From Cordylochernes scorpioides (Eukaryota > Arthropoda > Arachnida > Pseudoscorpiones > Chernetidae), in contig CP092877.1 in NCBI GenBank assembly GCA_030710605.1, forward strand, positions 45,678,406-45,742,405: a stretch of 64,000 bases of DNA, read 5' to 3'. The position numbers and the translations under genes were made by a program. The notes beneath the pieces were generated by a model, which did not search any database, was not told the origin of the DNA, and worked only from the letters and a program-made list of their open reading frames with translations. Numbering within the stretch: the first letter of the stretch is position 1; each line of letters starts with the position of its first letter. Below, piece after piece: positions 20,314 through 33,599 of the stretch.

Positions 20314-21570
20314 TGATAACATAAGACCAAATACATATTTATTGAATATAAATATATGTTTGATATGATATTGAAATTAGATTATTGATTCATAACAGAA
20401 AATTAATATATTTATTGAATTTCAGCAAATTTTTGTCTGTAATTCCAAAGGGATTTTAGATATGAACCTGAATATTCGGATATCTAACTTGTTTATGGTG
20501 TTGAACAATCTTTAAAAAGTCAATTCGCAACTCCCAAAGGTTTCCTAGATGACATAGTGTAACACCAAAGATTCAAATAGAAATATAGAAATTGGTTCAT
20601 TCCTGGGGACCCCCGACCCCCCAGTAGTCTGTACGCTTGCATTGTTCGTTGGACTGAGCGAGTGTTCAAAATTCCATATTTATATGCGGTCTGGAAGCAT
20701 ATTAAAATTTAATCTCATATTTTTTAACTCAATTTGGAAATTTGTCTGTTTCCGGCAACCCTGACAACCCAAAGGTCTGAAAATATTGTCAAGTAGCTCT
20801 GCAACTCCGGCCACAAGAAGCTCCATGGGACACCTGTCAATCATCCCTGGACTCCGAGGGACTACCACAGGTGTGAGGGGTTCTCGGAATCTTATAGGAA
20901 AATAAGGAAAACGGGACGCCTCGGTGGCTGACAACGCTCATTATTAATCTCTTTACCTTGGGATAAGTTGTTATCTCTCTCTCCCTATAAATACCTCTTG
21001 TATATAATTTTATTGGAAAACTAAAAGGTAAATACCCTTTATAATAAATTAATTATCCCCAAATTTGCCCTTGCTTTATTTATCTCCGCGACAATATTTC
21101 AACTTATATGTTCATCGGGTTTCAAAGGGTATAAAATATTTCAGATTTCTATAAGCTATAGAAGTATATTAAACATTGATTAGAAGATTTGTGGACAGGC
21201 AGACAGGTAGTAAGTTAAACAGAAGCTTTTAATGAATAGTGTTAGTGTAAGAGCTTGCAGTTGTGAGGGGGGCCATCTAAGTGAAATAAATAGACTTTTA
21301 ACATAATGTAGTGTGTTAATTGTATTTTCAAACCTGATAAAAGTGAATACATGTTAAATTTAAAAATCGAAAGATTTGCTTATTTTAAAATGAAGAGACT
21401 TTTGGATAACCTTGTGTTAGATATATTAATTGTTTATATGTTGACCATAATAGAAATATAAAAGATATATTTATACACACGCCTTCATTTATATTTTATC
21501 TGTGTCAATATAATTAATCATGTATATATGAGCCTAGAAATGTAACCTAAAATATATATCAAACTCTCTC
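20314..21570. other. Interval without recognisable gene
   Basis: AT-rich. An 84-codon minus-strand open stretch at 20680-20934 has a CQGCRKQTNF segment but no family I recognise and no support as a gene. Nothing else stands out. Confidence 0.4.
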
Positions 21571-21577
21571 TATTCAG

Positions 21578-21591
21578 GTTTCTATGGTGAC
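21578..21591 (+). promoter_or_regulatory. Possible RFX X-box
   Basis: GTTTCTATGGTGAC matches the RFX X-box consensus GTHNYYATRRNAAC at 13 of 14 positions (G for A at position 12). It lies 72 bp before the ATG of the small ORF, the usual position in ciliary genes. A single site can occur by chance. Confidence 0.35.
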
Positions 21592-21662
21592 GAGTTTTCA
21601 TTCAATTGTTAGAGAGCGATAAGACTTGACGTAGAGCTACAAGTAAAGATTAATATATCGCA

Positions 21663-21872
21663 ATGGATAATTATTTCGAGGATGCCCTCATCAGAAGTCT
21701 GAATGACGACTTCAGAAAGCTGTACCGAGAAATGGTCAGCAACCAGCTGCTATTGGACGCGCTGGACGCGAAGATGGAAGAAGCTGAAATAAAGCTTAAC
21801 GAGGAGCCCATCTTCAAGAAAATGTCGAAAGAGGCCGTCAAGAAGCTGAGGGCGCCAAAGAAGTTTTGGTAG
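21663..21872 (+). CDS. Small hypothetical protein, 69 residues
   Basis: MDNYFEDALIRSLNDDFRK begins after a favourable CGCAATGG context. The product is charged, predicted mostly helical, and moderately coiled-coil-like (LLLDALDAKMEEAEIKLNEE), with a basic tail (KEAVKKLRAPKKFW). There are no Cys/His clusters, signal peptide or membrane segment. Codon use is clearly more GC-rich and ordered than in flanking DNA, which favours a real gene. I do not recognise the family. The near X-box upstream suggests, weakly, a ciliary or sensory-neuron protein. It could instead be the last exon of a longer gene, but no acceptor is needed because an ATG opens the frame. Confidence 0.5.
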   Translation: MDNYFEDALIRSLNDDFRKLYREMVSNQLLLDALDAKMEEAEIKLNEEPIFKKMSKEAVKKLRAPKKFW

Positions 21873-22129
21873 ATCCTCACTTCTTCAAGTGATCATCCCG
21901 ATGGCCGAGTACTAAAGTACTCCTCTTCTTTTAGAGCACCTCCTCTGGTCAAATATGTTGGCCTCAACATTATGGCATATTTTTGCCCATAACAAGCGAG
22001 CTTTTATTCCGCTTGAGGTGCTCAAGACCACTCACTGCGTGGCCTCTTCGCCCTACCTATGCAATAACCAAATAGGCTGCTTGTTTTTATTGCCTATCTC
22101 CAACATATTGCCCCACTCCAACTGGACTC

Positions 22130-25100
22130 TTTATCCTCCACCCTTAGCCCTCACAACCTGGGCCTTTTCTCATTCTCCTTTGGCCCCAAACCACTAGGGC
22201 CCTTTCTCCTCCCTTGGCCCCTACCACCGGAGCTCTTTCTCATTCTCTCTCAGCCCCGAACCACTAGGGCTCTTCCACTTCCTCCTTTGACCCCCACCAC
22301 CTGGGCTATTTCTCATTCTTCCTGAGCCCCAAACCACTAGGGCTCTTCCTCCTCCTCCTTTGGCCCCTACCACCTGAGCTCTTTCTCATTCGCTCTCACC
22401 CCCAAACCACTAGGGCTCTTCCTCCTCCTCCTTTGGCCCCCACCACCTGGGCTCTTTCTCATTCTTCCTGAGCCCAAAACCACTAGAGCTCTTCCTCCTC
22501 CTTCCTTGGCCCCCACCACCTGGGCCCTTTCTTAATATCTCTCAGCCCCAAACCACTAGGGCTCTTCCTCCTCCTCCCTTGGCCCCCACTACCTGGGCCT
22601 TTTCTCATTCTTCCTCAGCCCCAAAAACTAGGGCCTTTCCTTCTTCTTTCTTGGCCCCACACCACCTGGGCCTTTTCTCATTCTCCGTTGGCCTCAAATT
22701 ACTAGGGCGCTTCCCCCTCCTCCTTTGGCCCCCACCACTTGGGCCTTTTCTCATTCTCCTTTGGCCCCAAACCACTAGGGCGCTTTCTCCTCCTTCTTTG
22801 GCCCCCACCATCTGGGCCTTTTCTCATTCTCCTTTGGCCTCAAACCACTAGGACTCTTCCTCATCCTTCCTTGGCCCCCACCACCTGGGACTTTTCTCAT
22901 TCTCCTTTGGCCCCAAACCACTAGAGCCCTTCCTTCTCCTCCCTTGGCCCCCACCAACTGGGCTCTTTCTCATTCTCCTTTGGCCACAAACCACTAGGGC
23001 TCTTCCTCCTCCTCCCTAGGCCCCCACCACCTGGGCTCTTTCTCATTCTTCCACAGCCCCAAACCACTAGGGCCCTTCCTTCTCTTTTCTTGGCACCCAC
23101 CACCTGGGCCTTTTCTCATTATCCTTTGGCCCCAAACCACTAGGGCTCTTCCTCTTCCCTTGGCCCTAAACCACCTGGGCCTTTTCAGATTCTCCTTTGG
23201 CCCCAAACCACTAGGGCTCTTCCACCTCCCTTGGCTCCACACTACCTGGGCCTTTTCTCATTCTACTTTGGCCCCAAACCACTAGGGCTCTTCCTCCTCC
23301 CTTGGCCCCCACCACCTGGTCCCTTTCTCATTCTTCCTCAGCCCCAAACCACTAGGGCTCTTCCTCCTCCTCCCTTGGCCCCCACGACCTGGGCCTTTTC
23401 TCATTCTCCTTTGACTTCAAACCACTAGGACTCTTCCTCATCCTTCCTTGGCCTCACACCACCTGGGCCTTTTCTCATTCTCCTTTGGCCCCAAACCACC
23501 AAGGCTCTTCCTCCTCCTCCCTTGGCCCCCACCACCTGGGCCTTTTCTCATTATCCTTTGGCCCCAAACCACTAGGGGTCTTCCTCCTCCCTTGGCCCTA
23601 AACCACCTGGGCCTTTTCAGATTCTCCTTTGGCCCCAAGCCACTTGGGCTCTTCCTCCTCCTCCCTTTGACCCACACCTACTGGGCCTTTTCTCATTCTC
23701 CTTTGGCCCCAAACCACTAGGGCTCTTCCTCATCCTTCCTTGGCCTCACACCACCTGGGCCTTTTCTCATTCTCCTTTGGCCCCAAACCACTAGGGCTCT
23801 TCCTCCTCCCTTGGCCCCCACCACCTGGTCCCTTTCTCATTCTACCTCAGCCCCAAACCACTAGGGCTCTTCCTCCTCCTCCCTTGGCCCCCACCACCTG
23901 GGCCTTTTCTCATTCTCCTTTGGATTCAAACCACTAGGACTCTTCCTCCTCCTTCCTTGGCCCCCACCACCTTGGCCTTTTCTCATTCTCCTTTGACCTC
24001 AAACCGCTAGGACTCTTCCTCATCCTCCCTTGGCTCTCACCACCTGACCCTATTCTCATTCTCCTTTGGCCTCAAACCACTAGGGCTCTTCCTCCTCCTC
24101 CTTCGGACCCACCCCACCTGGACCTTTTCTCATTCTCCTTTGGCCCCAAGCCACTAGGACTCTTCCTCCTCCTCCCTTGGCCCTCACTACCTGGGCCTTT
24201 TCTCATTCTCCTTCGGCCCCAAACCACCTGGGCCTCTCCACCTCCTCCCTTGGCCCCAAACCACCTGGGCCTCTCCACCTCCTCCCTTGGCCCCAAAACA
24301 CCTGGGCCTCTCCACCTCCTCCCTTGGCCCCACTACCTGGGCTCTTTCTCATTCTCCTTTGGCCACAAACCACTAGGGCTCTTCCTCCTCCTCCCTTGGC
24401 CCCCACCACTTGGGCCTTTTCTCATTCTCCTTCGGCCCCAAACCACTAGGACTCTTCCCCCTCCTCCCTTGGCCCCAACCACCTGAGCAGCTTTTTCATT
24501 CCCCTTTGGCCCCAAACCACTAGGGCCCTTCCTCCTCCTCCCTTGGCCCCCACCACCTGGGCCTTTTCTCATTCTCATCTGGCCCCAAACCACTAGGGCC
24601 CTTCCTCCTTCTCCCTTGGCCCCACACTAGAACTCTTCCTCCTCCTTCCTTGGCCCCCACCACCTGGGCCTTTTCTCATTCTCCTTTAGCCTCAAACCAC
24701 AAGGACTGTTCCTCATCTTTCCTTGGCCCCCACCACCTGGGCCTTTTCTCATTCTCCTTTGGCCTCAAACAACTAGGACTCTTCCCCCTCTTCCGTTGGC
24801 CCCCACAACCTGGGCTCTTTTTCATTCTCCTTTGGCTACAAATCACTAGGGCCCTTCCTCCTCCTCCCTTGGCCCCCACCACTTGGGCCTTTTCTTATTT
24901 TCATCTGGCCCCAAACCACTAGGGCCCTTCCTTCTCTTCCCTTGACCCCCACCACCTGGGCCTTTTCTCATTCTCCTTGGCCCCAAACCACTAGGGCGCT
25001 TCCTCCATCTCCCTTGGCCCCACACTAGAACTCTTCCTCCTCCTTCCTTGGCCCCCACTACCTTGGCCTTTTCTCATTCTCCTTTGGCCCCAAACCACTA

Positions 25101-28100
25101 GGGCGCTTTCTCCTCCTTCTTTGGCCCCCACCATCTGGGCCTTTTCTCATTCTCCTTTGGCCTCAAACCACTAGGACTCTTCCTCATCCTTCCTTGGCCC
25201 CAACCACCTGGGCCTTTTCTCATTCTCCTTTGGCCTCAAACCACTAGGACTCTTCCTCCTCCTCCCTTGGCCACCACACCTGGGCTCTTTCTCATTCTTC
25301 CACAGCCCCAAAACACTAGGGCCCTTCCTTCTCCTTTCTTGGCCCCCAACACCTGGCCTTTTCTCATTCTCCTTTGGCCCCAAGTTACTAGGGCTCTTCC
25401 TCCTTCTCCCTTGGACCCACAACACCTGGGCCTTTTCTCATTCTCCTTTGGCCCCAAACCACCTGGGCCTCTCCTCTTTCTCCCTTGGCCCCCACCACCT
25501 GGGACTTTTCTCATTCTCCTTTGGCCCCAAACCACTAGGGCCCTTCCTTCTGCTCCCTTGGCCCCCACCAACTGGGCTCTTTCTCATTCTCCTTTGGCCA
25601 CAAACCACGAGGGCTCTTCCTCCTCCTCCCTTGGCCCCCACCACCTGGGCTCTTTCTCATTCTTCCACAGCCCCAAACCACTAGGGCCCTTCCTTCTCTT
25701 TTCTTGGCCCCCACCACCTGGGGCCTTTTCTCATTATTCTTTGGCCCCAAACCACTAGGGCTCTTCCTCCTCCCTTGGCCCTAAACCACCTGGGCCTTTT
25801 CAGATTCTCTTTTGGTCCCAAGCCACTAGGGCTCTTCCTCCTCCTCCCTTTGAACCACACCAACTGGGCCTTTTCTCATTCTCCTTGGCCCCAAACCACT
25901 AGGGCTCTTCCACCTCCCTTGGCCCCACACCACCTGGGCCTTTTCTCATTCTCCTTTGGGCCCAAACCACTAGGGTTCTTCATCCTCCCTTGGCCCCCAC
26001 CACCTGGTCCCTTTCTCATTCTTCCTCAGCCCCAAACCACTGGGGCTCTTTCTCCTCCCTTGGCCCCCACCACTTGGGCCTTTTCTCATTCACCTTTGGC
26101 CTCAAACCACTAGGAATATTCCTCCTTCTTCCTTGGCCCCCACCACCTGGGCCTTTTCTCAATCTCCTTTGGCCTCAAACCACTAGGACTCTTCCTCCTT
26201 CTTCCTTGGCCCCCACCACCTTGGCCTTTTCTCATTCTCCTTTGACCTCAAACCACTAGGACTCTTCCTCATCCTTCCTTGGCCTCACACCACCTGGGCC
26301 TTTACTCATTCTCCTTTGGCCCCAAACCACCAAAGCTCTTCCTCCTCCTCCCTTTGCTCCTACCACCTAGGCCCTTTCTGATTCTTCCTCAGCCCCAAAT
26401 AACTATGGCCCTTCCTTCTCTTTTCTTGGCCCCCACCACCTGGACCTTTTCTCATTCTGCTTTGGCCTCAGGCCAATGGGAATCTTCCTTCTCCTCCCTA
26501 GGACCCACAACACCTGGGCCTTTTCTCATTCTCTTTTGGCCCCAACCACCTGGGCCTCTCCTCCTTCTTCTTGGCCTCCACCACCTGAGCCTTTTCTCAT
26601 TCTCCTTTGGCCCCAGCCAATAGTGCTCTTCCTCCTCCTACCTTGGCCCCCACCACATGGGCCTTTTCTCATTCTCCTTTGGCCCCAAACCACTAGGGCT
26701 CTTCCTTCTCCTTCCTTGGCCTCCACCACCTGGGCTATTTCTCATTCTCCTTTGGCCCCAAACCATTAGGGCTCTTCCTCCTCCCTTGGCTCCCACCACC
26801 TGACTCTTTTCTCATTCTCCTTTGGCCCCAAACCACTAGGGCTCTACCTCCTCCTCCTTCGGACCCACACCACTTGGGCCTTTTCTCATTCTCCTTTGGC
26901 CCCAAGCCACTAGGGCCCTTCCTTCTCCTCCCTTGGCCCCCACCACCTGGGCTTTTTCTCATTTTCCTTTGACCCCAAACCACTAGAGCTCTTCCTCCTA
27001 CTTTCTTGGCCCGACCTCCTGGGCCATTTCTCTTTCTTCCTCAGCTCCAAACCACTAGGGCCCTTCCTCCTCCTCCCTTGGACCCACACCACATGGGCCG
27101 TTTCTCATTCTCCTTTGGCCCCACACTAGAACTCTTCCTCCTCCTTCCTTGGCCCCCACTACCTTGGCCTTTTCTCATTCTCCTTTGGCCCCAAACCACT
27201 AGGGCGCTTTCTCCTCCTTCTTCGGCCCCCACCATCTGGGCCTTTTCTCATTCTCCATTGGCCTCAAACCACTAGGACTCTTCCTCATCCTTCCTTGGCC
27301 CCAACCACCTGGTCCTTTTCTCATTCTCCTTTGGCCTCAAACCACTAGGACTCTTCCTCCTCCTCCCTTGGCCACCACACCTGGGCTCTTTCTCATTCTT
27401 CCACAGCCCCAAAACACTAGGGCCCTTCCTTCTCCTTTCTTGGCCCCCACCACCTGGCCTTTTCTCATTCTCCTTTGGCCCCAAACCACTAGAGCCCTTC
27501 CTTCTCCTCCCTTGGCCCCCACCAACTGGGCTCTTTCTCATTCTCCTTTGGCCACAGACCACTTGGGCTCTTCCTCCTCCTCCCTAGGCCCCCACCACCT
27601 GGGCTCTTTCTCATTCTTCCACAGCCCCAAACCACTAGGGCCCTTCTTTCTCTTTTCTTGGCACCCACCACCTGGGCCTTTTCTCATTATCCTTTGGCCC
27701 CAAACCACTAGGGCTCTTCCTCCTCCCTTGGCCCTAAACCACCTGGGCCTTTTCAGATTCTCGTTTGGGCCCAAACCACTAGGGCTCTTCCACCTCCCTT
27801 GGCCCCACACTACCTGGGCCTTTTCTCATTCTCCTTTGGCCCCAAACCACTAGGGCTCTTCCTCCTCCCTTGGCCCCCACCACCTGGTCCCTTTCTCATT
27901 CTTCCTCAGCCCCAAACCACTAGGGCTCTTCCTCCTTCTCCCTTGGCCCCCACCACCTGGGCCTTTTCTCATTCTCCTTTGGCTTCAAACCACTAGGATT
28001 CTTCCTCCTCCTTCCTTGGCCCCCACCACCTTGGCCTTTTCTCATTCTCCTTTGACCTCAACCCACTAGGACTCTTCCTCATCCTTCCTTGGCCTCACAC

Positions 28101-30290
28101 CACCTGGGCCTTTTCTCATTCTCCTTTCTCCCCAAACCACCAAGGCTCTTCCTCCTCCTCCCTTGGCCCCCACCAACTTGGCTCTTTCTCATTCTTCCAC
28201 AGCCCCAAACCACTAGGGCCCTTCCTTCTCTTTTCTTGGCCCCCACCACCTGGGCCTTTTCTCATTAATCTTTGGCCCCAAACAACTAGGGCTCTTCCTC
28301 CTCCCTTGGCCCTAAACCACCTGGGCCTTTTCAGATTCTCTTTTGGTCCCAAGCCACTAGGGCTCTTCCTCCTCCTCCCTTTGACCCACACCAACTGGGC
28401 CTTTTCTCATTCTCCTTTGGCCCCAAACCACTAGGGCTCTTCCACCTCCCTTGGCCCCACACCACCTGGGCCTTTTCTCATTCTCCTTTGGGCCCAAACC
28501 ACTAGGGTTCTTCCTCCTCCCTTGGCCCCCACCACCTGGTCCCTTTCTCATTCTTCCTCAGCCCCAAACCACTAGGGCTCTTCCTCCTCCCTTGGCCCCC
28601 ACCACCTGGGCCTTTTCTCATTCTCCTTTGGCCTCAAACCACTAGGACTATTCCTCCTTCTTCCTTGGCCTCCACCACCTGGGCCTTTTCTCAATCTCCT
28701 TTGGCCTCAAACCACTAGGACTCTTCCTCCTTCTTCCTTGGCCCCCACCACCTTGGCCTTTTCTCATTCTCCTTTGACCTCAAACCACTAGGACTCTTCC
28801 TCATCCTTCCTTGGCCTCACACCACCTGGGCCTTTTCTTATTCTCCTTTGGCCCCAAACCACCAAGGCTCTTCCTCCTCCTCCTTTGCTCCTACCACCTA
28901 GGCCCTTTCTCATTCTTCCTCAGCCCCAAATAACTAGGGCCCTTCCTTCTCTTTTCTTGGCCCCCACCACCTGGGCCTTTTCTCATTCTCCTTTGGCCTC
29001 AAGCCAATGGGGATCTTCCTTCTCCTCCCTAGGACCCACAACACCTGGGCCTTTTCTCATTCTCTTTTGGCCCCAACCACCTGGGCCTCTCCTCCTTCTT
29101 CTTGGCCTCCACCACCTGAGCCTTTTCTCATTCTCCTTTGACCCCAAGCCACTAGGGCCCTTCCTTCTCCTCCCTTGGCCCCCACCACCTGGGCCTTTTC
29201 TCATTCTCCTCTGGCCCCAAACCACTAGGGCCCTTCCTCCTTCTCCCTTGGCCCCACACTAGAACTCTTCCTCCTCCTTACTTGGCTCCCACCACCTGGT
29301 CCTTTTCTCATTCTCCTTTAGCCTCAAACCACTAGGAATCTTCCTCATCTTTCCTTGGCCCCCACCACCTGGGCCTTTTCTCATTCTCCTTTGGCCCCAA
29401 GCCAATAGGGATCTTCCTACTCCTCCCTTGGCCCCCACCACCTGAGCCTTTTCTCATTCTCCTTTGACCCCAGCCAATAGTGCTCTTCCTCCTCCTACCT
29501 TGGCCCCCACCACATGGGCCTTTTCTCATTCTCCTTTGGCCCCAAACTACTAGGGCTCTACCTCCTCCTCCCTTGGCCTCCACCACCTGGGCCATTTCTC
29601 ATTCTCCTTTGGCCCCAAACCATTAGGGCTCTTCCTCCTCCCTTGGCACCCACCACCTGACCCTTTTCTCATTCTCCTTTGGCCCCAAACCACTAGGGCT
29701 CTTCCTACTCCTCCTTCAGACCCACACCACCTGGGTCTTTTCTCATTCTCCTTTGGCCCCAAACTATTAGGACTCTTCCCCCTCCTCCCTTGGCCCCCAC
29801 CACCTGGGCCTTTTTTCATTCTCCTCTGGCCCCAAACCACAAAGGTCCTACCTTTTCGTCCCTTGGCCCCCACCACCTGGGCTCTTTTTCATTCTCCTTC
29901 GGCCGCAAACCACTAGGGCCCTTCCTTCTCCTCCCTCGGCCCCCACCACTTGGGCCTTTTCTCATTCTCATCTGGCCCCAAACCACTAGGGCCCTTCCTT
30001 CTCCTCCCTTGACCCCCACCACCTGGGCCTTTTCTCATTCTCCTCTGGCCCCAAACAACTAGGGCCCCCACCTCCTTCTCCTTTGGCCCACACTAGAACT
30101 CTTCCTCCTCCTTCCTTGGCCCCCACTATCTTGGCCTTTTCTCATTCTCCTTTGGCCCCAAACCACTAGGGCGCTTCCTCCTCCTTCTTTGGCCCCCACC
30201 ACCTGGGCCTTTTCTCATTCTCCTTTGGACTTAAACCACTAGGGCGCTTCTTCCTCCTCCCATGGTCCCACACCACCTCTTTCTCCTACT
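22130..30290. repeat. 8.2-kb minisatellite of a 73-bp unit
   Basis: Roughly 110 tandem copies. The consensus reads TTGGCCCCCACCACCTGGGC, CTTTTCTCATTCTCC, TTTGGCCCCAAACCACTAGG, GCTCTTCCTCCTCCTCCC. The two halves share the start TTGGCCCC.A.CCAC, so the unit is an ancient dimer of about 36 bp. The plus strand is strongly pyrimidine-rich. Larger blocks are also duplicated, for example 25039-25350 resembles 27140-27440 and 26275-26590 resembles 28810-29120. Long open frames on both strands (plus SFSFGPKPLG; minus KENEKRPRWWG) are by-products of the repeat. A C-run is at 30313-30325. Confidence 0.97.
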
Positions 30291-30500
30291 GGGCCAAAGT
30301 CTTCTTATCCTCCCCCCCCCCCCTTGCCACTTCATCTTTCCCTTGTCTCGTACCTCCTGTGTAGCTTCTCCTGTGTCTATTGAAGATTGTCATAACAACG
30401 TTTGGAGTCTAAGACTAAATTATTGATTCAACTCATTTGTTTCTGAATGTTGAAAGATATTAGGAATAAACATTTATAAATAAAAATATATTCTCTACTC
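30291..30500. other. Flank between minisatellite and LINE
   Basis: Short stretch with a run of about 13 C and unremarkable AT-rich sequence. No gene seen. Confidence 0.4.
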
Positions 30501-30513
30501 TCTATATTTTCAA

Positions 30514-33399
30514 CAACAACAACAACAATAGCCTTTATTGGGCACACGTGCCATACAGGATTCTTCCGGTAGGACAAAATAAAAAAATAACAAATTAGCA
30601 TCATAGTTATATACAAATATTGGGTATTGACCTCGACCAATTATCGAGTTGGATCCGGTGTCTGTGCTAAATATTTTGATTGAGCTGATTTTCAGTATTT
30701 ATAAAAAGCGAATGCAAAGGGTCTGGATTTTACGACTTTTGCCATTAAAACATAAGGCGAATTGCTATTATAGCCGGTCTCTTCACGAAGAATTTCTCTC
30801 TCTTCTTCCATTGCCGTACAGTAGAACATGTAGTGTGGAAAGTCGAGACTAAATTCACCGTTGCATAAGGGGCATTTTATGGTCTTAGTTTTCAAAAGTG
30901 AAACATGATTAATTCTCTGTACTGCAAAAAGGCTTCTTACTTGTGCAATGATTCTCTTTAAGGTTAGGGGGATATTGTCATTCAGATAGCATTCCATTGT
31001 AGGTGATGAATGAAAGTATTTATAGTGAGAGTAGAGTACTGATTTTCTTATTCTTACATAATCCAGCTGCAAGGACTGATCGGTTGCCGTTCTAATAATT
31101 AGGGGGATGTATCTTTGTAGAATATTGAAGTCTGTACTTCCAACAAGTCATGAGAAGCCGGTGTTATCAAGTAGCTCTGTTATACTTTTTACCAGTCCGA
31201 TATTCTGTTTTGAAGAAATTGAAATGTCCCACAAATGTGCCAAACAAATTGATGGTAGTCTGCTGCCGTCCATTTTCAGAATTCTAGTCCAGAATTTTAA
31301 AGTTAGTTTTTTCACTGTGATATCAAGAGAGTTTCTTCCTGTTTCGGCCCTCAAAATATAGCCCGGAGTATAGCTTGGAAGGCACAGAAAACGTCTGAGA
31401 AAGGTATCCTGGATTCTATCTAAGATTAAGGCTTGATCATTTGCCCAGATTGGAGCCGCATAGAGTAGGACTGTCAAGATCATAGAATCCAACAATCTCA
31501 TACTTGCATGGAAGGATTTGAGCTTGGACTTCAGAATAATCTCCCCCACAGCACCCATCGCAGCCATGGTCCTGCCTCTATAATTTAAGGCAACTTGAGT
31601 GAAAGAAATCGAAGGGGTTAGCGGGTAGCCCAAGTACGTATATTTTGATGTAACACTTAAAGGACTTTGACCCCAGTACCATCTTTCTGAACGCGCCACC
31701 TTTCCTCCATTACGGAAAACCATTATTCTTGACTTGTTTTCGTTCAGAGTTAGTAAGTTCGTTTCTAGATAGGTTTTCAGTATATTGATTTTCAATTGAA
31801 GGTTTATTTTAGAATCACCTATCAAAACAATATCGTCGGCATATAGGAGAAGGTGTATGTTTCCGAAATTGGGTAAGTATATTCCTGACAACCCCGAGTC
31901 ATCAAATATTTTAATCAAATCATTAATAAAGAGTAAGAATAGGCATGGGGATAGTGGGTCACCTTGGAGCACCCCCGAACGAATTTCAATGAATTCAGTG
32001 ATAGAATTGTTCCAACGAACCGCAGCGGTCATGTCTTCATAATAACATTTAATTAAGTTTACAAATCGGTGATTCAGTCCTATTTTGACTAGTTTTGTCC
32101 ATAGCAATGCGTGAGGAACCGTGTCAAAAGCTTTTTTTAAGTTTACGAAGAAGGAGTAACATTTACCTCTTTTCTTCCTTAGGGCAAGTTGGATTACAGA
32201 TGTCAATATGAAAATGTGATCTTGACATGAGTGAGCAGATCTAAAGCCCGCTTGATTCTCTGGGATAATATCATTAGTTTCAATCCATTTGACTAGGCGG
32301 GACCTAAGTATTGCTATAAATAGTTTCGCGAAATTGCTCAGCAGTGAGATTCCGCGGTAGTTGGATGGATTATCAGAATCGCCATTTTTAAAAATCGGAA
32401 AGAGGATGGGAATACAGCTGATCTTAGTATTCTGTTGTATAGATCCTTGAGTAACAGAATATAACTGTGGGGAAGGAGCTTGATTGCTTCGTTCGGTACC
32501 TCGTCGATTCCAGCTGCTTTACAGTTCTTCAAACGCGAGATTTCTTCTGTTATCTCCCTCATTGTAATTTCCGCCAATAAGCCTGTATCCACTGAAAGCG
32601 TGTTTAGTATAGGAAGGATATATTCTGTTGATGTTTCGGATGAGAGTAGTTTGTCGTAAAATTGGTGCCATTCTTGAAGCGATATGTTTCCTTGAATGAA
32701 ACTTATTTTTTTTTATAAATGCTTATTGTTTTCCAAAAGTTTTTAGAGTCATGAGTATTGCTTGATAAATTTACATGCAATGATTGGTAGTATTTTTTCT
32801 TTTTATCTCTAATTAATGCAGCATAGAATTTCTTTTTTGAAATATAGTTAACACGGTCTGTTTCTTTTTTTTATTTCATGTAGATTTTAAGATGGGATTT
32901 AGTATTCTTTTTTGTTAGATAACATTCTCGATCAAACCAGGGCTTTGAATTTGGGTTCAATGTTTTGGATCTTCTCTGCATCCCCGCTTTGCCCATAGTA
33001 TCAATGATTTTATCAGTTAAAAGCCTCATTGTACTATCTATTGAGTGATTCCAATTCAGGTGTATTTCATTTAGTGCCTGCGAGAAAAACTGTGAGTTAT
33101 CATGTGTCCATCTATAACCTGTTAAAGGTGTTGGATTTGTATGTCTCGAGTAATTCACCATCGACTGTAATGAAGTAATTCTGCGATCAGAACCGGGCAC
33201 TATATGGGCAGACAAGGTGATAGGGAGATGGTCCGAATATGGAGAACATTCAACTTGGAAGTTCTCAATTAGATCCAAAAGCAAGGGGGTCACCACAAAG
33301 TAATCCAAGACCGAAGAGCCACGGTCTGAGATGTAAGTAAAATTGCCATTTTGATTTGCCATCGATCTGCCATTTAATATTGTCAGTAAATTATTACTA
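30514..33399 (-). mobile_element. 5'-truncated LINE with (TTG)n tail
   Basis: Flanked by a perfect 13-bp duplication TCTATATTTTCAA (30501-30513 and 33400-33412). The tail is six CAA repeats on the plus strand, preceded by GCCCAATAAAGG on the minus strand. Truncated inside the endonuclease domain at 33399, the typical fate of LINE copies. Confidence 0.9.
30692..33399 (-). pseudogene. LINE ORF2: endonuclease and reverse transcriptase, frameshifted
   Basis: Four open pieces follow each other on the minus strand. 33362-32871 holds the C-terminal half of an apurinic-type endonuclease (SVLDYFVVTPLLL, CSPYSDHLPITLS). 32592-32338 and 32206-31148 hold the reverse transcriptase, with KNCKAAGIDEVPNE, LKKAFDTVPH, GVLQGDPLSPCLFLLFINDL and YADDIVLI. 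31072-30692 ends with a Cys/His cluster CPLCNGEF..FPHYMFYC, as in I/R1/jockey-like LINEs. In an active element the protein nicks target DNA and reverse-transcribes the RNA in place. At least three frameshifts or stops make this copy inactive. The clade is not certain from motifs alone. Confidence 0.88.
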
Positions 33400-33599
33400 T
33401 CTATATTTTCAATTCTACAACATACCTATATCACACATTCTGATATTTAGAAGTATCTTCACACTTTTTATTTAAAATTACATGGAGATTGACTTTTATT
33501 TTTGTGAATATAAAAATTGCTAAATATTGAATATTATTTCAAATTATATGATGTAAAATAATTTAATTTTATCATTAGTATGTCACAATCTAGATGTTT

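Noticed and set aside
20680-20934. 84-codon minus-strand open stretch with CQGC
   Set aside because: No recognisable domain, no codon-use signal, and no promoter or splice context.
22150-30060. Dozens of open frames of 60-160 codons on both strands with Pro/Leu-rich or Arg/Lys-rich translations
   Set aside because: They all cover the 73-bp minisatellite; the frame changes with each unit and the sequence is pure repeat, so no protein-coding gene is supported.
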